Both the position numbers and the translations under genes were made by a program. Below, one piece after another: positions 22,501 to 34,169 of a stretch of DNA of 64,000 nucleotides. Source of the stretch: Vicia villosa. Lineage: Eukaryota > Streptophyta > Magnoliopsida > Fabales > Fabaceae. The notes under the pieces were generated by a model. That model was not told where the DNA came from and searched no databases. It saw only the letters and a program-made list of their open reading frames with translations. Numbering within the stretch: position 1 is the stretch's first letter; each line of letters starts with the position of its first letter. Location: contig NC_081180.1 in NCBI RefSeq assembly GCF_029867415.1, positions 150,155,068 through 150,219,067 on the forward strand, read 5' to 3'.

Positions 22501-23582
22501 CGTGACTAGATCAAAGCACTACTTTAATGCCTCATGAATGACTGAACCTTCTGAGACAAAGCTTCTGAGCGCTGATTTGTGCATACTCTTTATATATTTC
22601 CTGAAATGGAAATTGCAATGTATTAGAGTACCACATTATCTCACACAAAATTCATATCCTTGTTATCATCAAAACTAAGAATATTGATCAGAACAAATCT
22701 TGTTCTAACAAACTTGACTAGTATTCCAATGAAAATGTTCAGCTTCAATCTTGAATAACTTTTGATCCAATCTTCAAATGGAAAAGATGTCAACTACAAA
22801 ATTGTTCACCTCCATGATTTGAACAATGTTGATGTTTGACTTTCTTTAAAATAATCCCTCTAGACACGTGTAATCAGGGCTTGAAGTTGACTGCTTGTTC
22901 ATCTCAAAAATGTCAAAATAATTCTAAGTGTTGTGACTTTCCTCTTATGGCAACTTCAATTTTCACCTAACTTTCCAATTTTGGTAACTTTTGCATTTTC
23001 TTGATTTTGTTCATTTTGTTGACTTTTCTTGACCAATTATCAACCAAAAGTCAATATTTGACATTTGACCCTGGTTTTGACCACAAAAGTCAACTTTTCC
23101 TGATTTTTCCGATTTCAGATGAATTTCCTGATTAATCGGCTCTTGATCTAATCCTCAATCAATCATCAACCAAAGAAGCTTCAATGAATATTTCTTCAAA
23201 GCAACCACACTTTCATATCCAAAAATCATCTCCTGATTAAATTTTGACCAAAAAGTCAACAGGGTTGACTTTGGTCAAAGCCCTAATGGGAAATCCTGAT
23301 GAACTTGAGAATTGTATCTTTTAATCAAAGCTTTGACTTGGAAATGATGAAGCCCTGATTTTAGGAGTATACCAATGGAAATGATCCTCTTCAATAAGAC
23401 CTCAGATCTGATTCTTCTTAACCAAGAATTTTCTCAATAGGGGCTCTGTTTGTCACTCTCCTGGAACGGTAACTGTGATATGGATGAATGAAATGGATGA
23501 ATGTCCTATATGAGGTATGCACATGAATGTAAGGTGAGGCCAATTGGAAAATAAATAAATGGGCAAATTTTGGGGTGCAACA
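19577..23582 (-). mobile_element. Ogre/Tat-type 3' LTR (4.0 kb), minus orientation
   Basis: On the plus strand it runs from TGTCGCTACCGC to GGGGTGCAACA, so in sense it is TGTTGCACCCC...GCGGTAGCGACA, the same termini as the LTRs at 31058 and 61852. A polypurine tract (sense GAATAGGGGCAGC) lies just right of it, which makes this the 3' LTR of a minus-strand element. It interrupts the chromovirus integrase. A PBS-like core (CAGAGTCGCCA, 19600-19610) and the two-hairpin block (19690-19757) lie near its end. No ORF here has a known domain; the 20.4-23.5 kb part has promoter-like and AT-rich stretches only. Confidence 0.8.
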
Positions 23583-25911
23583 GCTGCCCCTATTCAATCT
23601 TCTTAAACCCGAATATACGAACGACACAAGTTCTGGACATTTGAGGTGTAAGTGGATTGAATACCAAAGAACCCAAAAATTTGCGCTCTGGATTGACAAC
23701 TCTGAGGTGGTATTTTGCAATTTTGATTTTGAGAAAGGACACCAGTTACTACTGATTCCAAACAGGGGATACTATTAAATGCATGATATAAACAAGAAGC
23801 GCCAGTCAACTACTGGGCATTTGCCGATAACAACCGGACTTTGAAGGAAAGGACCAATAACAATCAGACCCAGCCGAAGGATGCCTGTAACAACAGGACT
23901 TTAAAGGAACAGACTAGTAACAACTAGAACTGACAAAAAGATGCCCGTAACAACGGGACTTTTGCTGGTAACAACCAGACTTTGGAGAATAGGACTAATA
24001 ACAATCAGACCTAACCAAAGAATGCCTGTAACAACAGGACTTTAAAGGAACAGACTAGTAATAATTAGAACTGACCAAAGGATGCCTGTAACAACAGGAC
24101 TTTGCTGGTAACAACCAGACTTTGAAAGAAAGGACCAATAACAATCAGACCTAACCAAAGGATGCCTGTAACAACAGGACTTTAAAGGAACAAACTAGTA
24201 ACAACTAGAACTGACCAAAGGATGCCTGTAACAACAGGACTTTTGCTGGTAACAACCAGACTTTGGAGAATAGGACTAATAACAATCAGACCTAACCGAA
24301 GAACGCCTGTAACAACAGGACTTTAAAGGAACAGACTAGTAACAACTAGAACTGACCAAAGGATGCCTGTAACAACAGGACTTTGCTGGTAACAACCAGA
24401 CTTTGAAAGAAAGGACCAATAACAATCAGACCTAACCAAAGGATGCATGTAACAACAGGACTTTAAAGGAAGAGATGCCAATAATCATTGGACTTGACTA
24501 AAGAAGACTAGTGATGACTAGACTCTTATTGGGGATGTTTATGAACACTGAATTCGAAAGAGATGCCAATAACCATTGGGCTTGACTGAAAGAAAGGCTA
24601 GTGACAACTAGAACCAATCAGGGGATGCCAGTAAACATTGGGCTTTCAAGAAAGTATTGGTGCTTGCGAAGCATAAGAATTACATGGATCCCTCAGGCCA
24701 AAAGGCGGGGTGTACTCTTCAAGGGTGGCAATCACTCGAATTGCTACACACAAGGTATGGATTATCCAAACGATTGAACTCAGCAAACAGGAAATGACCA
24801 AAGAGACAATGATCTTAATGAAGACTGACTTTGTATTCAATCCACACTGGAGAGAAAGTGAGACTTCTTCTGGGGATATATTATTTTGTGCTCTTGGAAC
24901 ACATACAAACTTGGCTTATGCGTTGATGCATGTTTGAATTTTTCCATGGCGTAATGCTCCATATTCATGGAAACGCTACGCGTTTTTATAGATGCAATGA
25001 TTTCTATATGCAAAAGAGGATGAATGAACATTGGAAGGATCCTTTTGTCTGAAGAACTCTGTGGGGGTTCCTTTTGCTTTCTTGACCTTGCAAGGTCACA
25101 CCAGATGATTTTTCGATCATTCCCAGTATGCAACTTCTGCAAGTGGATGACTCACACCAATAGACTTGGGCGGAAGGAAGCATGATGGCATTCTTGAGAG
25201 GCATTACCATCGTCATATTCGGAAACTTGAAGATTGCACCTCCCCCTTGAAATTCCACATACTTGTCGAGGAGTAAGGGAGTCTAATCAACACTGCAGAG
25301 CATTTGAATCTTGGATGAGAGCTTCCCAGAGAAATAAACTCTGGTATTTGTAGGCAAGAAGATCTTTGGGCTCCATTTCGAAAGGGATGTCCGGTTGACA
25401 TTTCTTGAAGCGTAGGTACTGGCATCTGACTATGCTGAATGATGAGAGGTTCCTGCAAAACAAGCCAAACAAGTATGCCCCAGGTATGATGGCTTTACCT
25501 CATCCACCATCCCAAGTACTCAAAGTCTTTAAGCAATTCTATCTGTTTTAGACCAAATTCCTTTTGTAGGACTTCGATGTTGGAAATGCAATGCTTATCA
25601 AAATAATTGGACGTTTTTGCAAACAAAACGGTAAAAATAAAATGATATAAGAATTTTCTTGAGTGAAATGTCTTTTATTAATGAAGAGAAATGTCTAACA
25701 TAGGCGAGTACATCAGGAAGTGCCCCCCTTAAAGAGGTGGCCACCAAAAAGGAAAACAAATAGCATTTAAAAACATGGCAACATAAGAATAGATTCCATT
25801 GGGTTCCAATCTTGCTATGCCTTGCAGATCTTCAATATTCCTTCTGCTTTGCTTTCCAAAATGGATGAATGAATTGATCTTTTACCCTTCTAAGTCCTCC
25901 AATGTGGTGAC
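23583..25911 (-). mobile_element. 3' internal (untranslated) region of the Ogre-type element
   Basis: It follows the PPT of the LTR at 19577-23582. It is non-coding and includes the hairpin array at 23802-24641. Further right it has sequence without a recognisable domain. It ends at the TGTAACACCC start of another LTR at 25912, so the pol region and the 5' LTR of this element are missing. Confidence 0.6.
23802..24641. repeat. tandem array of small hairpins with covarying stems (array A)
   Basis: Units have the form 5-bp stem, 4-nt loop, 5-bp stem. Variants include CCTGT-AACA-ACAGG, CTGGT-AACA-ACCAG, CTAGT-AACA-ACTAG, CCCGT-AACA-ACGGG, CCAAT-AACC-ATTGG and CTAGT-GATG-ACTAG. A unit of about 140 bp alternates in two forms, giving a higher-order period of 281 bp (24081 and 24362; 23981 and 24262). 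Some units (for example CCAAT-AACA-ATCAG) have lost pairing. No ORF crosses the array. Confidence 0.85.
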
Positions 25912-27935
25912 TGTAACACCCTGGATTTCCGCTTACCCCGCGGGGCTTCCGGCCTACCAAGCATGTCACCAGCTTAATCAATAATCCCCCCTAGGTCCGC
26001 TTATCGGCTGCCCAGGAAATATTGTTTTTGCCTTCCGCAGGAATCGAACCACGTACCTAGGGGTTAAGTACATATTCATAGCAATTCCTGCTACCACTTG
26101 ACCATATGGTGAAGAGGAGAAGTAGGAGACCTAAAGTGTTGCTCTCAAGTGCCATTTTTCTCAAAATCTCCATTGAAATTTCGTAAAGCTGCACTCAATC
26201 CAAGGTAAGGGGGGATTCTTACTACCTAAATGGGAATATGATGAATTGTATGTGGGTTAGGGTATAAATTGTCATTGTGGAGTGTTAACCTTGTGTTCTG
26301 TACTTGTGAAATTGCAATTTTGTTGTTCATTGAAATTGAATTTGGGATATTGAAACAATTTTGTGCATACTGGAAATAGAGGAAACGAGATGTGCCTTGC
26401 AGCTCGGCAGCCATCCATTGGCAGGCGGCACCATGTGTGTTCCGTTTTTATGTTTTTTTTATGGAGTGCTACTTCTTTGTTGCTCTGCTGTTCATACTTA
26501 TTGTTCATAAACATGTGCATGTTTTGTTTTTTGTTTTAATTGTATTTATACTATGAATTAAAGTATACATAATGAGGTGATATATTGATGAACACCCCAC
26601 ATAAGCCACTTTTTGGTGCTACCCCTGTGTGTCATGTTATGATTATTTTCATTACTATTTCCATTGTGTGTTGTTCCTATATGTGCCTGTTATTTTTGTT
26701 TTTCATGTGATTTCAACACTAGCTCTGTTATTCTGTCTAAGATGAGTCACTAGTAGTAATGTAATGGTATACATACATTAAAATAAATTGACTACATGTA
26801 TTAGGAAGATAATATTATAGGAACAGTGCAAAGTGAATTTTGAAAGTAGTGGTGCTATGCAATTTAAAACAGTCCTGTTTGACCGAAAAAGCTAAAATAA
26901 ACGGTATAATTAGTTGTCCGGAATTTGATGAAAATTTACGTGGTAGCTAAGTTTAATTAGTAGATTAACGTCGTGATGTTATTTTGTTGAAATTGTGATA
27001 TTTAACGAATCGACCGAAATTGTGTTTGATTTAAATATTCTTTATAAATAAATGTTGGTTTTGTGATGGAAATTGACACAAATTTTAGGAATAGAATTGG
27101 AATTAATATAATGTGACATTAATCGATTGATTAAATTAAATAGTAGAATTAATTTCAATAATTCTAATTAATTGGAATATACTTAGACTTGGATAAATTA
27201 TTCGGTTTATCGGTAAATTACGGCATCTTGAGAATTTGACCGTAATCGTGATTTGGTTGAATATTTATGTTGAGAATAATATATTGCTATGCCAATGATG
27301 TTGTCTTGATAAATAATATTATTTCTAATTGAATTATTTGATAATTGGGAGTTGATTCGGTTTACTTGATAAATTAGCATGTTGAGATTATCTTACGAAT
27401 TGATCGAAAATTATGGTTTTGATTTGGATGACTTTGTTAATATGTGAAATTGAGTAATTGTACCGATGTGCCGAAACGTGATGATAATTGTAATAATCCT
27501 CATGATATGCGGATTGTATATTTGTGACAATTTTGTTAATACACGAAGTTGTATGTTTGTTGTGATATGCCTAAGCATGAGGATATATATGTAATAACTT
27601 GTTTATATGCGAAGTTGTATAATTGCGATGATGTGTCGAAACATGACGATGTTTTGTGATGATTTGTAATACGTGATGTTGTATATATTTGTGATGATGA
27701 TTTTGTGAGTAAGTGAGGATGAAATATTATGGTGACGTGAATTACCTCGTATAGATGGTAATTGATTGTGATATAGGCCTATGCCTTGTGACGATATTTG
27801 ATTATGATGAGTATGTTGTATTGTCTTGTTTTGTCGAGTCACATTTCATATGCATACTCTGTGACGGCATGGATTGGCAAACTAGTGACGAAGGCTTATG
27901 CCTTGTGCCTCTGAATTGGGCAATTGGTGACGGGG
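25912..27935 (+). mobile_element. chromovirus-type LTR fragment
   Basis: It starts TGTAACACCC and ends in phrases typical of the Tekay-type LTRs here (GGCCTATGCCTTGTG at 27776, GGCTTATGCCTTGTG at 27892). No 3' LTR end is present; it is cut by the Cassandra-type sequence at about 27936. There is no coding content. Confidence 0.45.
26036..26108 (-). other. tRNA-derived (SINE-like) segment
   Basis: On the minus strand an A-box-like TGGTCAAGTGG (26094-26104) and a B-box GGTTCGATTCC (26040-26050) have near-tRNA spacing, with sequence between them resembling anticodon and variable arms. Paired acceptor ends and a CCA context are not evident. It may be a SINE head inserted in the LTR, possibly extending left to 25912. 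Confidence 0.4.
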
Positions 27936-28338
27936 GCTGAAGCTCTGATACCATTTGTAACACCCCAGACTGCTTTCGGGATGATCGACTGACCCCACAA
28001 ACCAACACGGGTCTTTTCAGCATGCTTTGACCTCACTCGCACGCTTTCTGGGAAACTTCCCAGAAGGTCACCCATCCCAATACTACTCCAAGTCAAGCAC
28101 GCTTAACTGTGGAGTTCTTATTGAACGGGCTCCCGAAAACAAGATGCATCTTCTTTTCGGTAGCTCATTCCATAAGAACTCCATAGTTAAGCGTGCTTGA
28201 CTTGGAGTAGTATTGGGATGGGTGACCTTCTGGGAAGTTTCCCGGAAAGCGTGTGAGTGAGGTCAAAGCATGCTGAAAAGACTCGTGTTGGTTTGTGGGG
28301 TCAGTCGATCATCCCAAAAAGCAGTCTGGGGCGTTACA
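27936..28338 (-). mobile_element. Cassandra-type LTR with inverted 5S rRNA domains
   Basis: The segment 27956-28338 runs from TGTAACACCCC to GGGGCGTTACA and is a near-perfect palindrome centred at about 28147 (AAGATGCATCTT). Each arm carries a 5S rRNA-like domain: AGAACTCCATAGTTAAGCG and GGATGGGTGACCTTCTGGG on the plus strand at 28176-28234, mirrored on the minus strand at 28055-28120. These match the internal promoter part of plant 5S rRNA. A PBS complementary to tRNA-Met (TGGTATCAGAGC, minus strand, 27942-27953) lies two bases outside the left arm. Cassandra TRIMs are known for 5S sequence in their LTRs. The internal region and second LTR are missing. Confidence 0.75.
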
Positions 28339-28986
28339 ATTTACCGGTGAATTGTTGTTGATGATACATACATGTTGCTCATGATACAAGAAATTGCATG
28401 CTAAGTGTTCGATCATTTGAATGTTTGAGGCATTTGTGCTTAATTTTGAGTTTTTTTTGCATAATAAGTGTTTGTTGAAATGCTTAATTGATATCTTTGA
28501 GTGAGAATTCACGGAGCCTTGTGGTTATTGAGCCTTAATTGTTGTTATTTGTTGATAATGATCAAATCAGGAATCGGTTGAAATCTCTCTTTATCACTTG
28601 CACCATACTTGTTCATGTCTTGTAGCATGTCGCATGTCGACTCGTTGCTTTTGTTTACATTTGCCAAAGCATGAAATGTTTGTTAACAAGGTGTTTAAAT
28701 TGTGCACTCATTCATATGTGAAATCATGGTTAATCGTGAATGCTTGATCTTGCTTTCGATGCTCATACTTGCTAATTCATGCTCTTGGTGCGACACCGAC
28801 GCGTCAATTGTTTGTGTATCATTTGATGTTAATTTTCATGCATGAGTTGGATCTCATTCGTTGCACAAAGTGAAGAATTTTGGCACTTAATTGCATGTTT
28901 TATCATTGCTCGCATGGCGGTCGTTGGTGGTGGTTTGTATTTCGATTGCTCGGGCGAGAATTTGGGTTTTTTGCTATTTTTGCCTG

Positions 28987-29270
28987 TTTAGGTCGACCTA
29001 TAGCCCTAGTAGGTCGACCTATTGCCTTCATGTGACCCTCGGGTATGCGCACGCTGACCCAGTAGGTCGACGCAAGCCCTGTTCAGGTCGACGCATGCTT
29101 TCTGCTGGTCGACGCATTGTTTCTTGTAGGTCGACGCATGCTTTCTGCAGGTCGACCTATAGCCTTCTTGCCCATCTCGGGTATGCGCACGCCGACCCAG
29201 TAGGTCGACGCATTGCCCTATTCAGGTCGACGCATGCTGTCAGCAGGTCGACGCATAACTGTTTTTTTTG
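28987..29270. repeat. GGTCGAC minisatellite in Ogre LTR
   Basis: About ten copies of GGTCGAC(C/G) spaced by roughly 25-35 bp, most followed by GCAT or CTAT. A longer CGGGTATGCGCACGC phrase occurs twice (29040 and 29169). The same array starts again at 63927 and continues beyond the window. Confidence 0.85.
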
Positions 29271-30880
29271 CTTGTTAACTTCAATCTTTCATATCTTTTG
29301 ACTCGTAACTCCGATTTGCACGTTCTTTATATCGTTGGAAAGCTTGTGAAATGTGCTATCTCATGAAATGATTGATATTGATTGATTTTAGTTTATTCAT
29401 GTGTGTTTTCCCTTTGACATTTGTTTTCCATTTCGTGTTTGTGTTAATCGTTCATTTTCTCTTAGCTTATAATGCAATAACGCAATTCCGATTGCGATGT
29501 TTGTTATCTCTAACTTGTGTGCTAGTGTGCAAGGCTTTTGGATAGTCACCGATCGATGCTTACTCTATGAGTGTTCCGCTTTACTTGTGGGACACGATTT
29601 TCATTCATTCTCTTTGCGTTCTCATCCTGGAGACACACCCCTATTACTTTATATCTGCTTGCTTGGTTTGCTTGTTCCTCTTGCAGGTGTATTGTGATTA
29701 TGCTCGACGCGCATGTCGACCTTTGTGTGCTTTCATGGCTAATCGGTGTGCTGACTATTTTCTTTTGCTTTGCTAGCTCGCTCGCGGGATCCTAGTTTCA
29801 TTGCTCTCTTCGCTATAGTTTATGGATCATCATCTGTTTGGTATTGATCCCGTTTCATTTTATTTTTCTCGCACTTTACCGCTTTCTCGCATCATCCTAT
29901 AACATGAGAAGTAGGACCTAAGCATGCATTCGGCTAAGACCTCGAAAGAGGCTCTGTTTTTGTTGGTGTGTTTACATTTGTGCTTTGCGGCAGGGAGTCA
30001 CGGTGTAATAAGTCCTATACGGCACTCCGTTAAGTCCTCATGGAAGGCATGCGGAAAGGGTTAGCAATCAACCCCCGCCTAGTCTCATCGAGTCCGTTTG
30101 GTATGCGCACGCTACACGTTGCTCGCTTCTGAACCTGCACAAGATCTTGTTATCGAGTATGTCAGGAAAAGGGTTCATGTAACCGGACCCCCGCCTTTCT
30201 TATAGCTCGTGTCGCTCGACGTTGATGCTCGGTGTACGCGCGCACCGTTTTCCTTTACGATCCGTGACGGCCTGGTTGCTGAGAGGGAATCGCTCCTCTT
30301 GTCTATGGCCCGATCATTTTCGCGAGGTCTAATGCTTGGTTGACTTGGGTTGAGCTGCTCCCCTTGGCTATGGCGGGACCGCCTTTTCTACCATTCAGTC
30401 AGTACCGTTGGTTTTGTTTACTTTACGAGCGGAGCTCGTTTGTGTGATATTATTGTTTGCTTCCCCTTTTTTCCTATAGGTTGTTAGCTTAGCTTAGACT
30501 GGTACCCTTTGTATGCTAACATTAGGTAGCAAGCTTTCCCCCCTTAGCTTAGGTTTTCCTCATGCATTCTTTAAAACACAAACCACAGTCTTTGATTTTC
30601 TTTTCTTAAGAGCTTGTTATTTCCGCTCCATTCCCAAGCATAAGCCTCCAAAGGTCGAGCAGCGGAGTGTGAATGTAACTCGTTCACCTAAAAAACACAA
30701 AACAAACAGAAACTAGTTAGCCGAGCTACGGTAGCTCTGATTCTGCAAAACAGATACGTAGGCAGCGGGGTAGGGCCCGTGCGAGCACAATCCTTTCTTT
30801 TCCCTACATTCTGCATTCATTTTAGTCCAGATTAGCGTAGTTTGCTTACACACCCATAGGTTGAGACATAAGCGTGGATA

Positions 30881-30927
30881 CCATCGAGTACGATGGGCGC
30901 GAGGGGTGCTAACACCTTCCCCTCGCG
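30881..30927 (+). promoter_or_regulatory. conserved two-hairpin block near LTR 3' end
   Basis: Hairpin 1 is CCATCG-AGTA-CGATGG (30881-30896). Hairpin 2 is a perfect 9-bp stem CGCGAGGGG/CCCCTCGCG (30898-30906 with 30919-30927). The block is followed by TAACCGACTCCC. Copies occur inverted at 19690-19757 and 56003-56064 and, eroded, at 10071-10130. Function is unknown. Confidence 0.6.
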
Positions 30928-31059
30928 TAACCGACTCCCTTACCCTTTTTCTCTGGTCGTGAGACCGTTGTTTTGTTTTGTGGTTTGCTGGCATTCCCTT
31001 CCTTTTCAGGATAAATATGTTAGTGGCGACTCTGTTAATTTTCGCGGTAGCGACACCAT

Positions 31060-32744
31060 GTTGGCATTATGTTCAACCTTCAGTGCATCTAAGCCTGCCT
31101 GTACCATAAGTTTTACAAATTCAAAACGAATGCCAACAGAAAGTTCAGGAGAATTGGTTTTGAATCTGGTGGTTGAAGAGTCTGGGTTAAGAATGAAATA
31201 GGGTTCAGGTTCTCTTGAGAACAAAGCACAGGTGAAAGAAGAGGATAGGGAGGATGAAGAATTTGCTGTGGAGGTGGTTGAGGGATCAATTAAAGGTGAG
31301 ATTGCAGAAGGAATGGATGTGGTTGAGAATAAATTTTCAGAGGGGATTTGAGGAAAAACAACATTTAAAGGTTGGGGGTCAAGAGTTGGTAGTGAATGGA
31401 GTCTTTTAGAGGTGGTGGAAGAGGATGGAAGATCAGAAGAAGGTGGTCTTTTCTGAGGGGAAGGGTCAGAGGTAGACTGTAAACTAGAAGTGTCTACATT
31501 ATTAATTTCCTCAATGAGCTTCTGAAGCTGTTCAGAAGTTCTGGGTATTTTCAGGGATTCTGTTGATATTTGTTCAGAATTAGTATTATTAGGTACAGAA
31601 CCAGAGATAGCAATACCAGAAGACTTCTTCTGCTTCTTTGCTTTCTTAGCATCAGGTCCTTCTCCTGTGACCTTTCTTTTCAGCTTCTTATCTTTCTTCT
31701 TCTTATCCTTCTTCCTTAACTCATCCAGAGATGGAAGAGTTCTTCCACGAATCCAAGCAGGATCAACAGTAGATTGTGCTTTAACACAAGATTTCAGATA
31801 GCGTTTAACAGATTTTTCTAGCTCCTCTTGAACATATGAGAGAAACTCACAAGAGGAGTTCTTCTAGTCAGAAAATCTGGAAACCTTTTTGGAGGAGTGG
31901 TCACCTTTTCAATCAACTGCATCCTTCTTAGAGACTGAGCAGTTAGAATACTCCCACGAATAGCAGTCAGATTCTGAGAAGAGCCAGCAGCTCTCAGAGT
32001 ATCTATCAAACCACTCTCAGTCAGAATATTTGATATCATTCTTCCAAAAGGAATAGTATTCTTCTTAAGCTTGGGATTCTTCAGACGTTCTTCTTCCCTT
32101 GATTCTTCAACATTTGTCTTCAGATGTTGAAACAGAATATGTGGTAGATTGACTCTCATGCCTTTTCCAATGCAGAACAAGACATACTTCTGATCTTGAT
32201 TGACGTAGGTAGCAGAGTTTGTTGGTTTTCTGTGATAGATAGATCCTAGAATGATCTTTGCCCATACTCTGTAGGAAGGCTTCAAGTCAGTAGTGTAGGG
32301 AGAGGCAATTCCAAAAGTAAACAACTCTGGGTCAACTTTTTCCCAATCAGTTCTGCCTGGTAGAGCTTCAGTAATTCCACCTATACCATCCAGATTGTAC
32401 ATTTTCCTTATCAGCTTCTCAGTCACAACAACTTCATGCCCTAACACGAAGGAAATGATAGCAGTTGAAGTAACAGTGGCATGTGTCCAGAATTCCTTAA
32501 CCAAAGTAGGGTAAACTGATCCAATCAACCGTTCAAAGAAGTTTGTCCATCCTTGTACTAGCATTCCAGTTTTGATTTTAAAATCATGAGCCATAAGATT
32601 TTCAAAATCCACCATAGTTTCATAGAGAACCTCTAGTTCGTCATAAGGAATCAAACAAGTCTTCAAAGGAGTGTTTGCGGATTTCTTTTGTTGAACTTGG
32701 TTTGAAGATGAGACCTTGCGTTGAACATTTGACGAAGAAGCCAT
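31060..32744 (-). pseudogene. SIRE-type env-like ORF, frameshifted
   Basis: It opens at an ATG (32744) with MASSSNVQRKVSSS and reads 308 codons to a stop at 31818. The reading then continues in another frame (for example EEIAKSV-like basic helices and a KKKDKKLKRK tract near 31680), so a small indel separates the halves. The first half looks like the plant mobile/ORF2-type domain of SIRE elements; the second is Lys/Ser/Pro-rich. Function in SIRE elements is unproven, and the env label is historical. A further short frame at 31006-31224 is its C-terminal end. No membrane segment was evident. Confidence 0.55.
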
Positions 32745-33255
32745 TGATTCAAACTAAGATTACTAGGTTTTGTAACTAGGGTTTATGAAAAGAGAGAGAG
32801 AGAAGGAGACGAAAAAGCACAGATAAAGAACAATGAGGATGAATGGAAAGAGATGAAATGATATAGAGATGTGTTTATATAGACGCAGATTTGAAATGAT
32901 ATGCAATATGATTCTGGATGAAAGAGATTACAGAGTTTGAATCAATTAGAATTTAATGTTGAGTGACGTTAGGGTAAAACATGATATTTGAAATGATTTG
33001 CACAGTTACCTAGGGCGGCGTCTCATCAACTGCACGCATGTCTGTCCCTTTAGAGTGAACACGTGTTCATCTTCTAGAATAGCTGATGACAGCTGTTTTG
33101 CTTTAAAAGAGATTCTGAATCAACTTAGACATATGAAACGTTAGCAATAACAGAATCGGAATATCTAACTGATCAACATTTTCAGAACATCTGATAAGAA
33201 AATAAATAATCATTTCAAATCTAATCCATATATCAGAACTTCTCATCCTTTCACT

Positions 33256-34169
33256 CTAGGGCATAAATCCAAACTGATATTTTTCTTCAGAATGAATTTA
33301 AACCTATCTTCAGCATGGGGTTTTGTAAATATATCAGCCCATTGATGGTATGCATCAACAAAGTTTAAAGATAGAACACCCTTCTGAATATAGTCCCTAA
33401 TGAAATGATGTTTAATCTCAATATGTTTAGCTTTGGAAAGGGGAATTGGATTTTTAGATAAACAAATAGCAGAAGTATTATCACAGAAGATAGAAATGTT
33501 ACTCTCATATATCTTATAATCTTCTAGCTAACTCTTCATCCAGAGCATCTGTGTACTACATCCAGCAGCAACAATATATTTTGCTTCTGTTGTAGAGAGG
33601 GCAATTGTAGCCTGCTTCTTGCTGTACCAGGAGATCAGATGACTTCCCAGAAATTGACAACTTCCAGAAGTACTTTTCCTTTCAACTCTATCTCCAGCGT
33701 AATCACCATCATAATATCCTACTAAGTTGTATTCTTTAGATCTTTTGTAGACTAAACCAACATTAGTAGTACCTTTCAGATACCTCAGAATTCTCTTAAC
33801 AGCAGTTAAGTGAGATTCTCTAGGATCTGATTGGAATCTAGCACACAGACAAACACTGAATAAAATATCAGGTCTAGAAGCAGTAAGATATACAAGAGAT
33901 CCAATCATACCTCTGTAGAGCTTCTGATCTACCTTCTTACTTACCTCATCCTTACCTAAAACACACGTTGGATGCATAGGAGTCTTTGCTTCTTTGCTTT
34001 CTGAAAGATTAAATTTCTTCGGAAGTTCTTTCACATACTTGGTCAGATGAACATAAGTTCCTTCAGAAGTTTGATTTATCTGGATCCCAAGGAAATACTT
34101 GAGTTCTCCCATCATGCTCATTTCAAACTCAGCCTGCATAGACTTAACAAACTCATTTCCAAGTGTAAC
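33256..34169 (-). pseudogene. SIRE-type Copia RT C-terminus and RNase H
   Basis: Reading from 34169 leftwards: GELKYFLGIQI, then the RT thumb (RGMIGSLVYLTASRPDI), DPRESHLTAVKRILRYLKGT, and the RNase H motifs YDGDYAGDRVERKSTSG and STTEAKYIVAA. A TAG at 33528-33530 sits where Gln is expected. The frame then continues through CDNTSAICLSKNP and FTKPHAEDRF to about 33256. Copia polymerases normally have the catalytic YVDD box upstream; it is missing because the Athila LTR starts at 34170. The RNase H motif has YDGDY where C(D/A)ADYAG is usual. Confidence 0.8.

Larger units (their letters stand above)
28339..31058 (+). mobile_element. 3' part of an Ogre/Tat-type LTR
   Basis: It begins at the Cassandra junction and ends GCGGTAGCGACA. 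The first 725 bp equal 63276-64000 with no indel seen, which places this start about 1.4 kb into the LTR. No PBS follows the end; SIRE-type sequence begins at once (31059), so this is a solo or truncated LTR. It contains the GGTCGAC minisatellite, the two-hairpin block (30881-30927) and a PBS-like core (31024-31034). Short frames inside have no domain support. Confidence 0.75.
31059..34169 (-). mobile_element. SIRE/Maximus-type Copia fragment
   Basis: On the minus strand the C-terminal part of pol (33256-34169) is followed by a gap of about 0.5 kb and an env-like ORF (32744 down to about 31060). This pol-then-extra-ORF order is characteristic of the SIRE lineage. The upstream half of pol is cut off by the Athila LTR at 34170 and the 3' end by the Ogre LTR at 31058. 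Confidence 0.75.

Noticed and set aside
23802..24641. CRISPR-like array of repeats and spacers
   Set aside because: The units are related hairpins in a plant retroelement with no unique spacers and no cas genes.
28055..28234. Genuine 5S rRNA gene
   Set aside because: Only the internal part is 5S-like, it diverges from plant 5S, and it sits in an LTR palindrome with a PBS next to it.
28891..29301. 136-codon frame with repeats RSTY/RSTH
   Set aside because: It only translates the GGTCGAC minisatellite.
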